A stretch of 13,070 bases of DNA from NCBI GenBank assembly GCA_016190465.1, contig JACPQP010000025.1:1-13070 (forward strand). Direction: 5' to 3'. Below, one piece after another: positions 5,857 through 12,986 of this stretch; the first letter of the stretch is position 1; each line of letters starts with the position of its first letter. Source of the stretch: Chloroflexota bacterium. GTDB taxonomy: Bacteria; Chloroflexota; UBA6077; FW602-bin22; JACPQP01. A model generated the notes under the pieces. That model searched no databases and was not told the DNA's origin. It saw nothing but the letters and a program-made list of their open reading frames with translations. A program made the translations under genes and the position numbers.

Positions 5857-6723
5857 ATGCTGGAAGGCCCTGAGCAACCCGAGCGCCTCGATCTCCCATC
5901 CACCATCCGGCTGCTCCTCCGGCGGTTTGGGCTGCGGCCGCACCGGGCGCGGGGCCAGAACTTCCTGGCCGACGATCGCATCGTCCAGCGGATCATCGCC
6001 GCAGCCGAGCTCGGTCCAGGCGACGTCGTCCTCGAAGTGGGTCCGGGGCTTGGCGTGCTGACGCGCGAGCTGGCCGACCGGGTGTCGCTCGTCGTCGCCG
6101 TCGAGGTGGACCGCGGTCTGGTCGAGGCGCTCAAGCACGTCCTCGCCGGCTACGAAAACGTGGAGCTGATCAACGCCGACATCCTGGACGTGGATCCAGC
6201 GGTCGTCGTCCACGGCCGACCGTACAAGGTGGTCGCCAATCTCCCCTACTCCATCACGTCACTGGCCCTCCGCCACTTCCTGGAGGCGCGCCACCGGCCG
6301 TCCAGGATGGTCGTGATGGTCCAGAAAGAGGTCGCCCGGCGCATCGTGGCGAAGCCCGGCGAACTGAGCCTGCTGGCCATCAGCGTTCAGGTCTACGGCC
6401 GGCCCCGTCTCGTGACCGAGGTGCCCGCATCGGCTTTTGTTCCCCCGCCAAAGGTCGACTCGGCCGTCGTCGTCATCGACCTGCACGAACGGCCCACCGT
6501 GAACGCCCCACTCGACAAGTTCTTTCGCGTTGTCCACGGCGGCTTCGCCCAGCCCCGGAAGCAACTGCACAACGCCCTTGCCCGAACGCTCTGGCTGCCG
6601 AAGGACTCGGCGCCCGACATCCTCCGCGCCGTCGGCGTCGATCCGATGCGCCGAGCGCAGACGCTGAGCCTCGACGAGTGGGAGCGGCTGACGGCGGAAC
6701 TGATGGGACGGGGGCTGGTCTGA
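5857..6723 (+). CDS. rsmA (ksgA): 16S rRNA (adenine1518-N6/adenine1519-N6)-dimethyltransferase RsmA/KsgA
   Basis: Dimethylates the two adjacent adenines of the 3'-terminal 16S rRNA hairpin with SAM, late in small-subunit assembly. At 288 aa it is normal for the family. Visible motifs are RARGQNFLADDRIVQ (30-44), the SAM-binding loop VLEVGPGLGVLT (58-69), acidic EVDR (83-86), NADIL (106-110), the catalytic NLPY (128-131), AFVPPPKVDSAVV (193-205) and GGFAQPRKQLHNAL (228-241). The start is uncertain. ATG 5857 gives the expected N-terminal length but has no Shine-Dalgarno sequence. GTG 5836 has GGAG at 5821-5824 but lies inside the SRP RNA. No terminator or second promoter separates it from the SRP RNA, so read-through and processing are likely. 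The downstream ispE follows without a gap. Confidence 0.94.
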   Translation: MLEGPEQPERLDLPSTIRLLLRRFGLRPHRARGQNFLADDRIVQRIIAAAELGPGDVVLEVGPGLGVLTRELADRVSLVVAVEVDRGLVEALKHVLAGYENVELINADILDVDPAVVVHGRPYKVVANLPYSITSLALRHFLEARHRPSRMVVMVQKEVARRIVAKPGELSLLAISVQVYGRPRLVTEVPASAFVPPPKVDSAVVVIDLHERPTVNAPLDKFFRVVHGGFAQPRKQLHNALARTLWLPKDSAPDILRAVGVDPMRRAQTLSLDEWERLTAELMGRGLV

Positions 6724-7668
6724 GTGGGTGATTCCCCGATCCGGGTCACCGCGTTCGCCAAGGTCAACCTCACGCTCGAAGTGCTGGGGCGTCGCCCCGA
6801 TGGCTACCACGAGGTCGCGTCCATCCTGCAAACGATCGACCTGGCCGACGAGATCCTGGCGGAGCCCGCCGACGAGCTGACCTTCGTCTGCTCCGACCCG
6901 GCGCTCGCCGGACCCGAGAATCTGGTCATCCGGGCCGCGACGTTGCTGCGCGCGCACGCGAGTGTGCGCGCGGGCGCCCGGCTCACCCTGCGCAAACGGA
7001 TCCCGACCGCCGCCGGGCTTGGTGGCGGAAGCAGCGATGCCGCGGCGACGCTGCGGGCGCTGCTGCGCCTCTGGAACCTTCCGTACGAGCCATCCGATCC
7101 CGCCGTGCGGGATCTCGCCGCCCGGCTCGGTTCCGATGTACCGTTCTTCCTCCTGGGCGGCACGGCGCTGGCCAGAGGACGCGGGGAACAGTTGTCCGTC
7201 CTGCCGCCGGTGCGCGGGCTCTGGCTCGTCCTCGTGTTCGTCGACGGCGCGCTGTCGGCCGGCGTCACCGCCGACAAGACCCGGCGCGTCTACGCGGCGC
7301 TCCGTCCAACCGACTTCGCCGATGGCGGACACACCGGACGCGTCGTCGACCGCCTCCGAACCGGCGACCCCTTCGCACCCGGTGAGATCGTCAACAGTTT
7401 CACCGCCGTGGCCGGCCGGGTGTTCCCGTCGCTCGATGAGCAGCGCCAATGGCTGGCCAGCGCCCTCGGCCGCGAGGTCCACGTGGCTGGCAGCGGCCCG
7501 ACGCTGCTCACGGCATTTTCCAGCGAGGCGGAAGCAGCCTCGGCCGCGGGACAGGTCTGCCGCCTTGGCAGGGCAGTGAGATTCCACCGCTCGCCGGTCT
7601 GTTGTGTCGTTGCCGCACCGGCACCCGCAGCCGAGCGAAGAACCTGTCCAGCACCGGACCGAGTGTGA
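6724..7668 (+). CDS. ispE: 4-(cytidine 5'-diphospho)-2-C-methyl-D-erythritol kinase
   Basis: The GHMP-family kinase that phosphorylates CDP-methylerythritol in the MEP (non-mevalonate) isoprenoid pathway; cytoplasmic. Evidence: substrate-site AFAKVNLTLEVLGRRPDGYH (10-29) with Lys13 at the catalytic lysine position, the GHMP ATP loop PTAAGLGGGSSDAA (94-107), LGSDVPFFLLGGTALARGRG (135-154) with Asp138 at the catalytic aspartate position, and the C-terminal GSGPTLLTAF (256-265). At 314 aa it is slightly longer than usual because of a ~20-residue polar and alanine-rich tail. The GTG start follows the ksgA TGA with no intervening base, with GGGGG (6710-6714) 9 nt upstream, indicating translational coupling. 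The ksgA-ispE order is common in bacteria. Its presence implies isoprenoid synthesis by the MEP route. Confidence 0.95.
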   Translation: MGDSPIRVTAFAKVNLTLEVLGRRPDGYHEVASILQTIDLADEILAEPADELTFVCSDPALAGPENLVIRAATLLRAHASVRAGARLTLRKRIPTAAGLGGGSSDAAATLRALLRLWNLPYEPSDPAVRDLAARLGSDVPFFLLGGTALARGRGEQLSVLPPVRGLWLVLVFVDGALSAGVTADKTRRVYAALRPTDFADGGHTGRVVDRLRTGDPFAPGEIVNSFTAVAGRVFPSLDEQRQWLASALGREVHVAGSGPTLLTAFSSEAEAASAAGQVCRLGRAVRFHRSPVCCVVAAPAPAAERRTCPAPDRV

Positions 7669-7676
7669 CCGAGTAG

Positions 7677-7705
7677 TTGCATCGCAGTTCAGGGCCCGGT
7701 ATTAT
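7677..7705 (+). promoter_or_regulatory. Probable promoter of the oxidoreductase gene
   Basis: TTGCAT (7677-7682, 3 of 6) is followed after 17 nt by TATTAT (7700-7705, 5 of 6). Transcription would begin near 7712, giving a ~66-nt leader. This suggests the oxidoreductase is transcribed separately from ksgA-ispE. Confidence 0.5.
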
Positions 7706-7725
7706 CCTCCCAGCCGGACGAACGG

Positions 7726-7756
7726 CCGAGACCGCGCCGTTGTCTCGGGCGGAGAC
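7726..7756 (+). promoter_or_regulatory. Mutually exclusive hairpins in the oxidoreductase leader
   Basis: CCGAGAC (7726-7732) can pair with GTCTCGG (7742-7748), or GTCTC (7742-7746) can pair with GAGAC (7752-7756). The two structures share the middle strand and end 10 nt before the AGGAGG ribosome binding site. This may be a regulatory leader, but short GC-rich complementarity also arises by chance. Confidence 0.3.
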
Positions 7757-7777
7757 GTCTGAGGTGAGGAGGAACCT

Positions 7778-8806
7778 GTGGCAGCGCAGGACACCGTGAG
7801 GATTGGCATCGTCGGGGCCGGGGCAATGGCCCAGCAGCACTTGAAAGGGCTGGGCGCGATGCCGGACGTGAAGCTGGTCGCGTTCTGCGACGTCGTGCTG
7901 GGCAAGGCCGAGGAGCTAGCTCGCCAGTATGGAGCCGCCGTCTACGCCGATCCGGCGCGCATGGTGGACGAGGTCGAGCTGGATGGCATATACATCCTGC
8001 TCCCGCCTTTCGCCCACGGGTCAGCCGAGATGGCCGCGATCGGCAGGCGCATCCCGTTCTTCGTCGAGAAGCCCATCGGGAACGAGCTGGGCCGTTGTCA
8101 GGAGATCGCGACGATGGTAGCGGAGGCGGGCATCCTGACGGCGGTCGGGTACATGAACCGCTACCGCCAGGGCGTGCGCCGGGTCCGGGAGGTTTTGCGT
8201 TCTGATCCGGCCGTCCTGGCCTGTGGTGGCTGGATCGGCGGCACGCCGCGCCCCCGGCCGGACCGCGCGATCCTGTCGTGGTGGGTAAGGCGAGACAGGA
8301 GTGGAGGCCAGCTCGTCGAGCAGGTGACGCACACCGTGGACCTGGTGCGCTACCTCCTGGGGGAGGCCGTCGAGGTCTTCGCCCACGCCGCCCCACCCCG
8401 CACGTTCAACCGGGACGTGCCGGAGGCCTACGACATCGACGACGCCACGCTGGTCAGCCTGCGGTTCGCGAGCGGAGCCGTCGCCTCGATCTACGGTACC
8501 TGTGCGGCCAACGCGGGTGGCGGCGTCAGCCTGAACGTCTTTGCCGGCCGCCACTCGGCCTACTTTACCGGTTGGGACCACTCCCTGCGGCTCGTCTCGG
8601 TCGATGACGCGGGCCAGAAGGCCGAGGAGAGCATCCCCGGCGAGCCGAGCATCTTCGCCATCGAGGACCGGGCTTTCGTGGACGCGGTGAAGGCCGGCGA
8701 CCCGGGTCTGATCGGGGCCAGCTACGCCGATGGGCTCAAGGCGACCGAGATCACGCTGGGGGCCCTGCGATCCATCACCACGGGCAGACCAGTGGCGCTG
8801 GTCTGA
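7778..8806 (+). CDS. Gfo/Idh/MocA-family NAD(P)-dependent oxidoreductase
   Basis: A 342-aa oxidoreductase of the Gfo/Idh/MocA family, which typically oxidises or reduces sugar, inositol or related polyol substrates. The N-terminal Rossmann domain shows RIGIVGAGAMAQQH (8-21), the first-strand acidic region AFCDVVLGKAEEL (35-47) and the family VEKPIGNEL (96-104) with catalytic Lys98. The C-terminal half-barrel contains GGQLVEQVTHTVDLVRYLLG (176-195), where His185 and Asp188 fit the catalytic positions. Length is typical and no signal peptide is seen. The GTG start has AGGAGG (7767-7772) 5 nt upstream. Substrate cannot be assigned. The gene is monocistronic, with its own promoter upstream and a composite inverted repeat directly downstream. 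Confidence 0.93.
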   Translation: MAAQDTVRIGIVGAGAMAQQHLKGLGAMPDVKLVAFCDVVLGKAEELARQYGAAVYADPARMVDEVELDGIYILLPPFAHGSAEMAAIGRRIPFFVEKPIGNELGRCQEIATMVAEAGILTAVGYMNRYRQGVRRVREVLRSDPAVLACGGWIGGTPRPRPDRAILSWWVRRDRSGGQLVEQVTHTVDLVRYLLGEAVEVFAHAAPPRTFNRDVPEAYDIDDATLVSLRFASGAVASIYGTCAANAGGGVSLNVFAGRHSAYFTGWDHSLRLVSVDDAGQKAEESIPGEPSIFAIEDRAFVDAVKAGDPGLIGASYADGLKATEITLGALRSITTGRPVALV

Positions 8807-8812
8807 GCGCCG

Positions 8813-9079
8813 GTCCTCACCCCCTGCCCCCATCTGCGCTAACTTAGGGCCTCGCACGGCGACACCGGGGGCCGACCTCACCCCCTGCCCGCCGTTCCTG
8901 AATGGATCCGACGCGGAGAGGGGGAGCCGCCATCCCCCTCCCCGCGTCGGGTCCGGCTCAGGAACGGCGGGCAGGGGGGAGAGGTCCGCGCCCTCGCCCC
9001 CAGGTGGGACCGTAAGTTAGCGCCTATGCCCTCTGCCCCTCTCCCACGCTGCGGGAGAGGGGGCCAGAGGGGTGAGGAC
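8813..9079. repeat. Composite nested inverted-repeat element between convergent genes
   Basis: The whole gap between the oxidoreductase and the ABC permease is a set of nested inverted repeats. Outermost: GTCCTCACCCC (8813-8823) with GGGGTGAGGAC (9069-9079). Next: GCGCTAACTTA (8836-8846) with TAAGTTAGCGC (9013-9023). Then CACC-GGGGGC with GCCCCCAGGTG. Innermost is a separate long palindrome at 8874-8986. The right side carries an extra hairpin (CCCTCTCCC / GGGAGAGGG). No T-runs follow, so it is not a textbook terminator, though it may stop or protect transcripts from both sides. Confidence 0.78.
8874..8986. repeat. 113-bp near-perfect palindrome inside the composite repeat
   Basis: The left arm (8874 to about 8929) includes GACCTC, CTGCCCGCCGTTCCTGA, ATCCGACGCGG and GAGGGGGA. 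The right arm (about 8933-8986) carries the inverse of each in order. They differ by a few substitutions and one- or two-base indels around a ~7-nt loop. This looks like a MITE/REP unit inserted into, or nested within, the outer repeat. The apparent peptide LTPCPPFL it encodes is typical of mis-called repeat ORFs. Confidence 0.75.
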
Positions 9080-9083
9080 AACC

Positions 9084-9944
9084 TCACAGATCCCGCCGGT
9101 TGAACACCGCGATGGCCAGGCCGAGGGCGCCCAGCGTGTACAACACCGTGTAGATGAGCATGGGCGCCGCTGGCGGCGTCGCCGAGGCGAACGGCACCAC
9201 CCCGCCGGTGCTGACGTTCTGCATCGCCAGGATCGCCGCCGGCTGAAGATAGAAGGAGGCCGAGCGCCAGAGGACGTCGCTCGGGATGAGCAGGCTGACG
9301 ACGATGCCGATGTGGACCATCGTGTCGCTCCGGAGGGCCGCGCCGAGCGTCTCGACCATTCCCCCGAGCCAGGCCAGGCCGTAGAGCAGGAACAACCCGA
9401 CGCCGTTCGCCAGCGTCGGCAGGAACGTTCCGCCGAGGGTGCTCAGACTCAACAGCACCAGCGTCACCAGCACCATCAAGCCGATGGCCGCCAGGGGCGC
9501 CGGCGGGAGGAAGTCGGTGACGAAGTAGGCGATCGCCATCAGCGCGAGGCTCATCACCACCACGTAGAGCGCCAGCACGCTGGCGTAGCCGAGCCACTTG
9601 CCAAGGATGACGTCGCGGCGGCGCAGCGGGTGGGCCAGCAGCGCGTGGACCGTGCCCGAGTCGATGTCGCCGGAGATCGCGTTGACCGAGATGAAGACGG
9701 CGCTCAGCCCGGCCAGGGTGTTCAGCATGTAGAAGCCCATCAGCGTCATCATCGCGCTGAACACGGCGATCCCCTGGCGGCCAGCCCCGGAGCCCGCCAT
9801 CTGCGCCCTCACCTGCCCCAGCAAGAGGATCAGCCCGACGCCGAACAGCGTCAGAAACAGCACGCTGCCGATCACCACCAGGAGCAGCAGCCGCTTCCGG
9901 GCGGCCTCCTTCAGCGTCAGCCGGGCGATCAGCAGCGCATTCAT
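9084..9944 (-). CDS. ABC-2-type transporter permease
   Basis: The membrane subunit of an ABC exporter, 286 aa. Hydrophobic segments lie at roughly 19-43, 59-92, 118-142, 150-172, 181-200, 209-221 and 261-281, consistent with about six membrane helices of the ABC-2/NosY-like family. The cytoplasmic loop SGDIDSGTVHALLAHPLRRR (91-110) followed by DVILGKWLGY is the family's characteristic segment between the second and third helices. ATG 9944 overlaps the TGA of the ATPase gene (ATGA), indicating translational coupling and a 1:1 complex. Substrate is unknown; relatives export lipids, peptides or drugs, or take part in copper-site maturation. It is the last gene of the sigma-factor operon. Confidence 0.9.
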   Translation of the reverse strand: MNALLIARLTLKEAARKRLLLLVVIGSVLFLTLFGVGLILLLGQVRAQMAGSGAGRQGIAVFSAMMTLMGFYMLNTLAGLSAVFISVNAISGDIDSGTVHALLAHPLRRRDVILGKWLGYASVLALYVVVMSLALMAIAYFVTDFLPPAPLAAIGLMVLVTLVLLSLSTLGGTFLPTLANGVGLFLLYGLAWLGGMVETLGAALRSDTMVHIGIVVSLLIPSDVLWRSASFYLQPAAILAMQNVSTGGVVPFASATPPAAPMLIYTVLYTLGALGLAIAVFNRRDL

Positions 9945-10852
9945 CCTGCCTCCCCCTCGATCGCCTGGACGAAGATGTCCTCCAACCGGCGGTGAGCTGG
10001 CACCAGAGCGTGCAACTGGACCCCAAGCTCCACCGCCGCCTGGGCCACCAGCGGCGCGGCCTCGCCATCGGCCACGGCGAGCGTCACCTCGGTGTCGCTC
10101 GCCGTGAGGACACTCCCGAGTCCCTCCAGCCGCGCCCGGAACTCGTCGGTGACGTGGTCGACCAGCACGCGTAGCTCGCGCTCGCCGGCGACTAGCGCCG
10201 CCAGCGGCCCGCTCCGCACCACCCGGCCTCGATCGACGATGGCCACCTCGTCGCAGACCAGCTCGACCTCGCTCAAGAGATGGGAGTTCAGAAAGACGGT
10301 GACGCCCTCGCCCTTCAGCCGCCGAATGATGTCGCGGACCTCCCGGCGGCCGAGGGGATCGAGCGCCGAGGTCGGCTCGTCGAGGAGGACGAGCTCGGGC
10401 TCGTGCAGGAGCGCCTGGGCCAGACCGATCCGCTGCTGCATCCCCTTGGAGTAGCCGCGAATGTGGACGTCGGCCGCCTCTGCCAGGCCAACCAGTCGGA
10501 GCGTCTCGTCGACCCGTCGGCGCCGACGAGCGGCGTCCAGACCGGCGAGCCGGCCGGAGAAGTCCAGCAGCTCCCGGCCGGTCAGCCAGTCGTAGAAGCG
10601 AAAGTGCTCCGGCAGGAAGCCGAGGCGGCCCTTCACCGCCGGATCGCCCGGTGGCAGACCGAACACCTTCACTGAGCCAGCCGTCGGCGCGACCAGGCCC
10701 ATCAGGATCTTGATCGCCGTCGTCTTGCCCGCGCCGTTCGGTCCCAGGAAGCCGAACACCTCCGCGCGCCCAACCTCCAGCGACAGGCTCTCGAGGGCGA
10801 CCTTCCCGTTGCCGTACACCTTGCGAAGCTGCTGCGTCGCGATAACCGTCAT
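9941..10852 (-). CDS. ABC transporter ATP-binding protein
   Basis: The ATPase that powers the permease encoded next. With ATG 10852 it has 303 aa. It shows Walker A GPNGAGKT (37-44), an LPEHFRFYDWLTG segment in the Q-loop region (80-92, with Glu in place of Gln, common in ABC-2 ATPases), signature YSKGMQQR (134-141), Walker B LVLLDEP (154-160), D-loop SALDP (162-166) and H-loop NSH (189-191). The ~85-residue C-terminal extension is typical of this exporter subfamily. GTG 10861 would add three residues; neither start has a strong ribosome binding site, so translation may be coupled to the anti-sigma gene, which ends 39 bp upstream. The last 4 nt overlap the permease start. Confidence 0.93.
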   Translation of the reverse strand: MTVIATQQLRKVYGNGKVALESLSLEVGRAEVFGFLGPNGAGKTTAIKILMGLVAPTAGSVKVFGLPPGDPAVKGRLGFLPEHFRFYDWLTGRELLDFSGRLAGLDAARRRRRVDETLRLVGLAEAADVHIRGYSKGMQQRIGLAQALLHEPELVLLDEPTSALDPLGRREVRDIIRRLKGEGVTVFLNSHLLSEVELVCDEVAIVDRGRVVRSGPLAALVAGERELRVLVDHVTDEFRARLEGLGSVLTASDTEVTLAVADGEAAPLVAQAAVELGVQLHALVPAHRRLEDIFVQAIEGEAG

Positions 10853-10891
10853 GGCCCACACCGCATCCGTGACATCCTACTCAATCACTCG

Positions 10892-12046
10892 TCACTTGAA
10901 TGACTGGGCGATGTCGAGCAACTGGCGCTCGGTCAGTGGTCCGCCGATGCCGTGGACGATGCCGTCGCGCTGCCAGACCACCCCGCCGGCCAGCCCGGTT
11001 CGATCGGCGAGGATGAGTGCCGGCGTGCCGTTGATCGATACCTCGCGCCAGATAGCCCGGTCCACCGGCACCGGCACCGGCAGCGTCGCCGTCCAGTCGT
11101 CGATCGCCCGCAACTGGGCGATGGTGTCGGCGGGCAGCCCGGGCAGGCCCAGGAGGAACTCGCGCAGCTCGGCCAGGCTGGCCCCACCCTCAACTGTTGC
11201 CGTCGGGCTCGGGAGTTCGGCGACGATCAATCGAGGCTCGCCGTTGCCATCGCCGTAGAAGAGGATGGCGGCGGCGGGCACCCGGACCACCAGCCGCGCC
11301 CCGTCGAGCCGCGCCGGCACCGTTGGGTTCGATGCGCCGATGCTCCGCAGATACGTCTCGGCCTTCTGGCGCTCTACCGTGAAACTTGCCTCCACCGCCC
11401 GCGTCACCCGTACGTGGGGTGCATTGGCAATGCCCGGCGGGAGCACGGTCGGGCGCTTCACCTTGAAGCCGACCTGCTTCTCGACCTCTTCGAGCGAGGC
11501 GACCCCGACGCCGTCGGGCGAGGTCTGCGGCGGCAGCTTCACCGTGCCGAGCTGGCCAAGGTGGGTCAGCCCGGTGAATGGCTGCCGGGAGTCGATCCTG
11601 ATCACGGCGAACCGCTGGACGCGGAACAGGTTGAGAAAGCCGACCGCCGCGACGCGGCCCGCTGGCACGACGGCCAGACCGGCCAACAACACGGCCAGCA
11701 GCGCGGCGGCGACGGCCAACCGCTGCCGGAACGAAAGCGCGTGGATCAGCATCTGCCACTTCCTTCTATCAGTCTCATCACCTCTCGCGGTCGGCGCGCC
11801 GGCCTCCCCCTGAAGACGCGCCGCGATCACCGCCCGGACCCGCGCCTCCTGCGCCGCGAGCGCAGCCACCTCCGGCGCGAGCGCCTGAAGGCGGTGCGCC
11901 ACCGCCGCGGCGCTCGCGCACGCCTGGTCCAGGCGCTCCCGGCAGGCCGCGCACGTTGCCAGGTGACCCTCGATCCTGGCCGAGGTGGCCGGGTCGAGCT
12001 CGCCGTCGACGTAGGCCCGCAGGTCGCCTGCCCGCTCACATCCCAT
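10892..12046 (-). CDS. Transmembrane anti-sigma factor with zinc-finger (HxxxCxxC) domain
   Basis: A 384-aa membrane protein predicted to hold the adjacent ECF sigma factor inactive. The N-terminal cytoplasmic domain has the zinc anti-sigma motif H28-LAT-C32-AA-C35 (GHLATCAACRERL). An alanine-rich helix (about 42-80) is followed by a membrane helix at about 109-130 (RLAVAAALLAVLLAGLAVV). The outer domain of ~250 aa contains LEEVEKQVGFKVKRPTVLPP, resembling the DUF4367-type sensor region found in anti-sigma and germination-type proteins (by motif recall). It has no recognisable enzymatic motif and may bind a ligand or sense envelope state. It is much longer than minimal anti-sigma factors (~100-250 aa). 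ATG 12046 is preferred over ATG 12049 because AGGAGG (+ strand 12051-12056) is better spaced. It overlaps the sigma gene by 11 nt. Confidence 0.88.
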   Translation of the reverse strand: MGCERAGDLRAYVDGELDPATSARIEGHLATCAACRERLDQACASAAAVAHRLQALAPEVAALAAQEARVRAVIAARLQGEAGAPTARGDETDRRKWQMLIHALSFRQRLAVAAALLAVLLAGLAVVPAGRVAAVGFLNLFRVQRFAVIRIDSRQPFTGLTHLGQLGTVKLPPQTSPDGVGVASLEEVEKQVGFKVKRPTVLPPGIANAPHVRVTRAVEASFTVERQKAETYLRSIGASNPTVPARLDGARLVVRVPAAAILFYGDGNGEPRLIVAELPSPTATVEGGASLAELREFLLGLPGLPADTIAQLRAIDDWTATLPVPVPVDRAIWREVSINGTPALILADRTGLAGGVVWQRDGIVHGIGGPLTERQLLDIAQSFK

Positions 12047-12629
12047 CATTCCTCCTCTTCCAGGCGGCCACGAACAGCCGTTCCGCCCGGGCCAGCAACG
12101 TCCCGACCGAGCCGGGGGCCACCTCGAGCGCCCGGGCGACCTCCGCGTATGAGAGACCGCTGTGGCGCAGCCCCAGGCAGGCCCGCGCCCGCGGCGGCAG
12201 CTCGGCCAGCGCCTCGCGCACCAGTCGCCGCTCCTCCTCGCGGACGACGATGCTGGCCGGATCGGCGCCACTCGACCGCACCGCCGCGTCGGCCACCTCC
12301 AGGTTGCCAACACGAACCAGCCGCGCCTGCTCGCGCGCTCGGCCACGCGCCGTGTTCAGCCCCAGGTTCGTCACCACGCGGACCAACCAGGCGCCGATCT
12401 CGGCCTCGGGCTTTTGGAGCACCGGCGACCCGCAGAGGCGGAGAAACGCCTCCTGCGTCAACTCCTCGGCCTCGGCGTCGCTGGCGGCGAGCCGATGGGC
12501 GATCCCCTGGATGCGCCCGTAGTGCCGTCGGAACGCTGCCTCGAACGCCGCGTCCAACGATTCGGTACCCCCCGGCGGAGCCGCCAACGCGGTCCGCACC
12601 CCCTGGTCTCCCCCTGAGCACTCAGTCAT
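12036..12629 (-). CDS. ECF-family RNA polymerase sigma factor
   Basis: An extracytoplasmic-function sigma factor of 197 aa with only regions 2 and 4. Region 2 (about 27-95) includes the start of the core-binding helix, AFRRHYGRIQGIAHRL (32-47), and the hallmark DAEAEELTQEAFLRL (51-65). Region 4 (about 134-191) includes LPPRARACLGLRHSGLSYAE (144-163) and the helix-turn-helix VARALEVAPGSVGTLLARAERLF. The frame extends to a GTG at 12695, but those 22 extra residues look non-coding and would begin at the probable transcription start, so I prefer ATG 12629 despite its weak ribosome binding site. It leads an operon with its anti-sigma factor and an ABC exporter, so the exporter is probably under its control (inference). 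No ECF-type GGAAC/CGTC autoregulatory promoter was recognised. Confidence 0.92.
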   Translation of the reverse strand: MTECSGGDQGVRTALAAPPGGTESLDAAFEAAFRRHYGRIQGIAHRLAASDAEAEELTQEAFLRLCGSPVLQKPEAEIGAWLVRVVTNLGLNTARGRAREQARLVRVGNLEVADAAVRSSGADPASIVVREEERRLVREALAELPPRARACLGLRHSGLSYAEVARALEVAPGSVGTLLARAERLFVAAWKRRNDGM

Positions 12630-12701
12630 CAGCGATCCGCCATCAGCTTCCGGGCGCGTAACCAGATGGAGTTGGTGAGCCGCGGCTGCCTCCACCCACT
12701 C

Positions 12702-12730
12702 TCTATAACACCACGGGGCATCCTTGTGTG
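12702..12730 (-). promoter_or_regulatory. Weak candidate promoter of the sigma operon
   Basis: On the minus strand CACACA (12730-12725) and TATAGA (12707-12702) are 17 nt apart, matching consensus at 3 and 4 of 6 positions. Transcription would begin near 12695, which supports the downstream ATG 12629 as sigma start. Weak match; listed for completeness. Confidence 0.22.
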
Positions 12731-12812
12731 ACCGGGAGCCTCAGTGGCGGTCGGACCATCTCTCCCTTCGGCAAGCCAGTCAGTTCGACTCAGCCAGGCC
12801 CTGCGGGGGCCA

Positions 12813-12914
12813 TCACGAGTCTGTCAGACGGGTGGCGATGGGCGCACTGATGGTATTGTCCCACATGACGAACAGTTGCGGGTGTACGAGGTAGAGGATC
12901 TTGGAGGCGCCCCC
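12813..12914 (-). pseudogene. 33-codon 3' remnant of a protein gene, cut off by a repeat
   Basis: Read leftward, 12914-12813 encodes 33 residues containing KILYLVHPQLFVMWDNTI and ends in TGA. The composition (aromatic and hydrophobic, with an HP-x-LF-x-MWD-x-x-I pattern) looks like real protein and resembles a C-terminal motif of uncharacterised bacterial proteins (recall, not searched). There is no start codon: an in-frame TGA stands directly upstream at 12915-12917, inside the C-tract repeat that starts there. A short GC hairpin (GGCCC/GGGCC, 12797-12811) follows the stop. I infer a gene truncated by insertion or rearrangement. The family is not identified. Confidence 0.5.
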
Positions 12915-12968
12915 TCACCCACTCATCCCCTACCCCTTCTCCCCCGAATGGGGGCTCACAGGGGTAGG
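12912..12968. repeat. C/G-tract hairpin repeat
   Basis: CCTACCCC (12929-12936) pairs with GGGGTAGG (12961-12968), enclosing a second stem CCCCC-GAAT-GGGGG (12941-12954). The CCCCTCACCC lead-in resembles the start of the composite element at 8813, suggesting the same broad class of dispersed intergenic repeats. It abuts the truncated gene remnant. Confidence 0.6.
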
Positions 12969-12986
12969 TATCGGCGGGGGTGCTCG

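Noticed and set aside
6259..7587. 442-aa open frame on the - strand
   Set aside because: Antisense to ksgA and ispE, both unmistakable; compositionally biased shadow.
8874..8986. Intrinsic terminator
   Set aside because: The stem is far too long (over 50 bp) and no T-run follows on either strand; described as a repeat instead, though it may still block transcription.
9084..10859. 591-aa frame that would fuse ATPase-region sequence to the permease
   Set aside because: The first ~300 residues are an out-of-frame reading of the ATPase gene. The permease proper starts at ATG 9944 with a normal ATGA overlap, so there is no fusion.
10952..12661. 569-aa open frame on the + strand
   Set aside because: Entirely antisense to the sigma and anti-sigma genes; proline/arginine-rich composition with no domain, and the opposite strand has clear conserved motifs. 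Long antisense frames are expected at this GC content.
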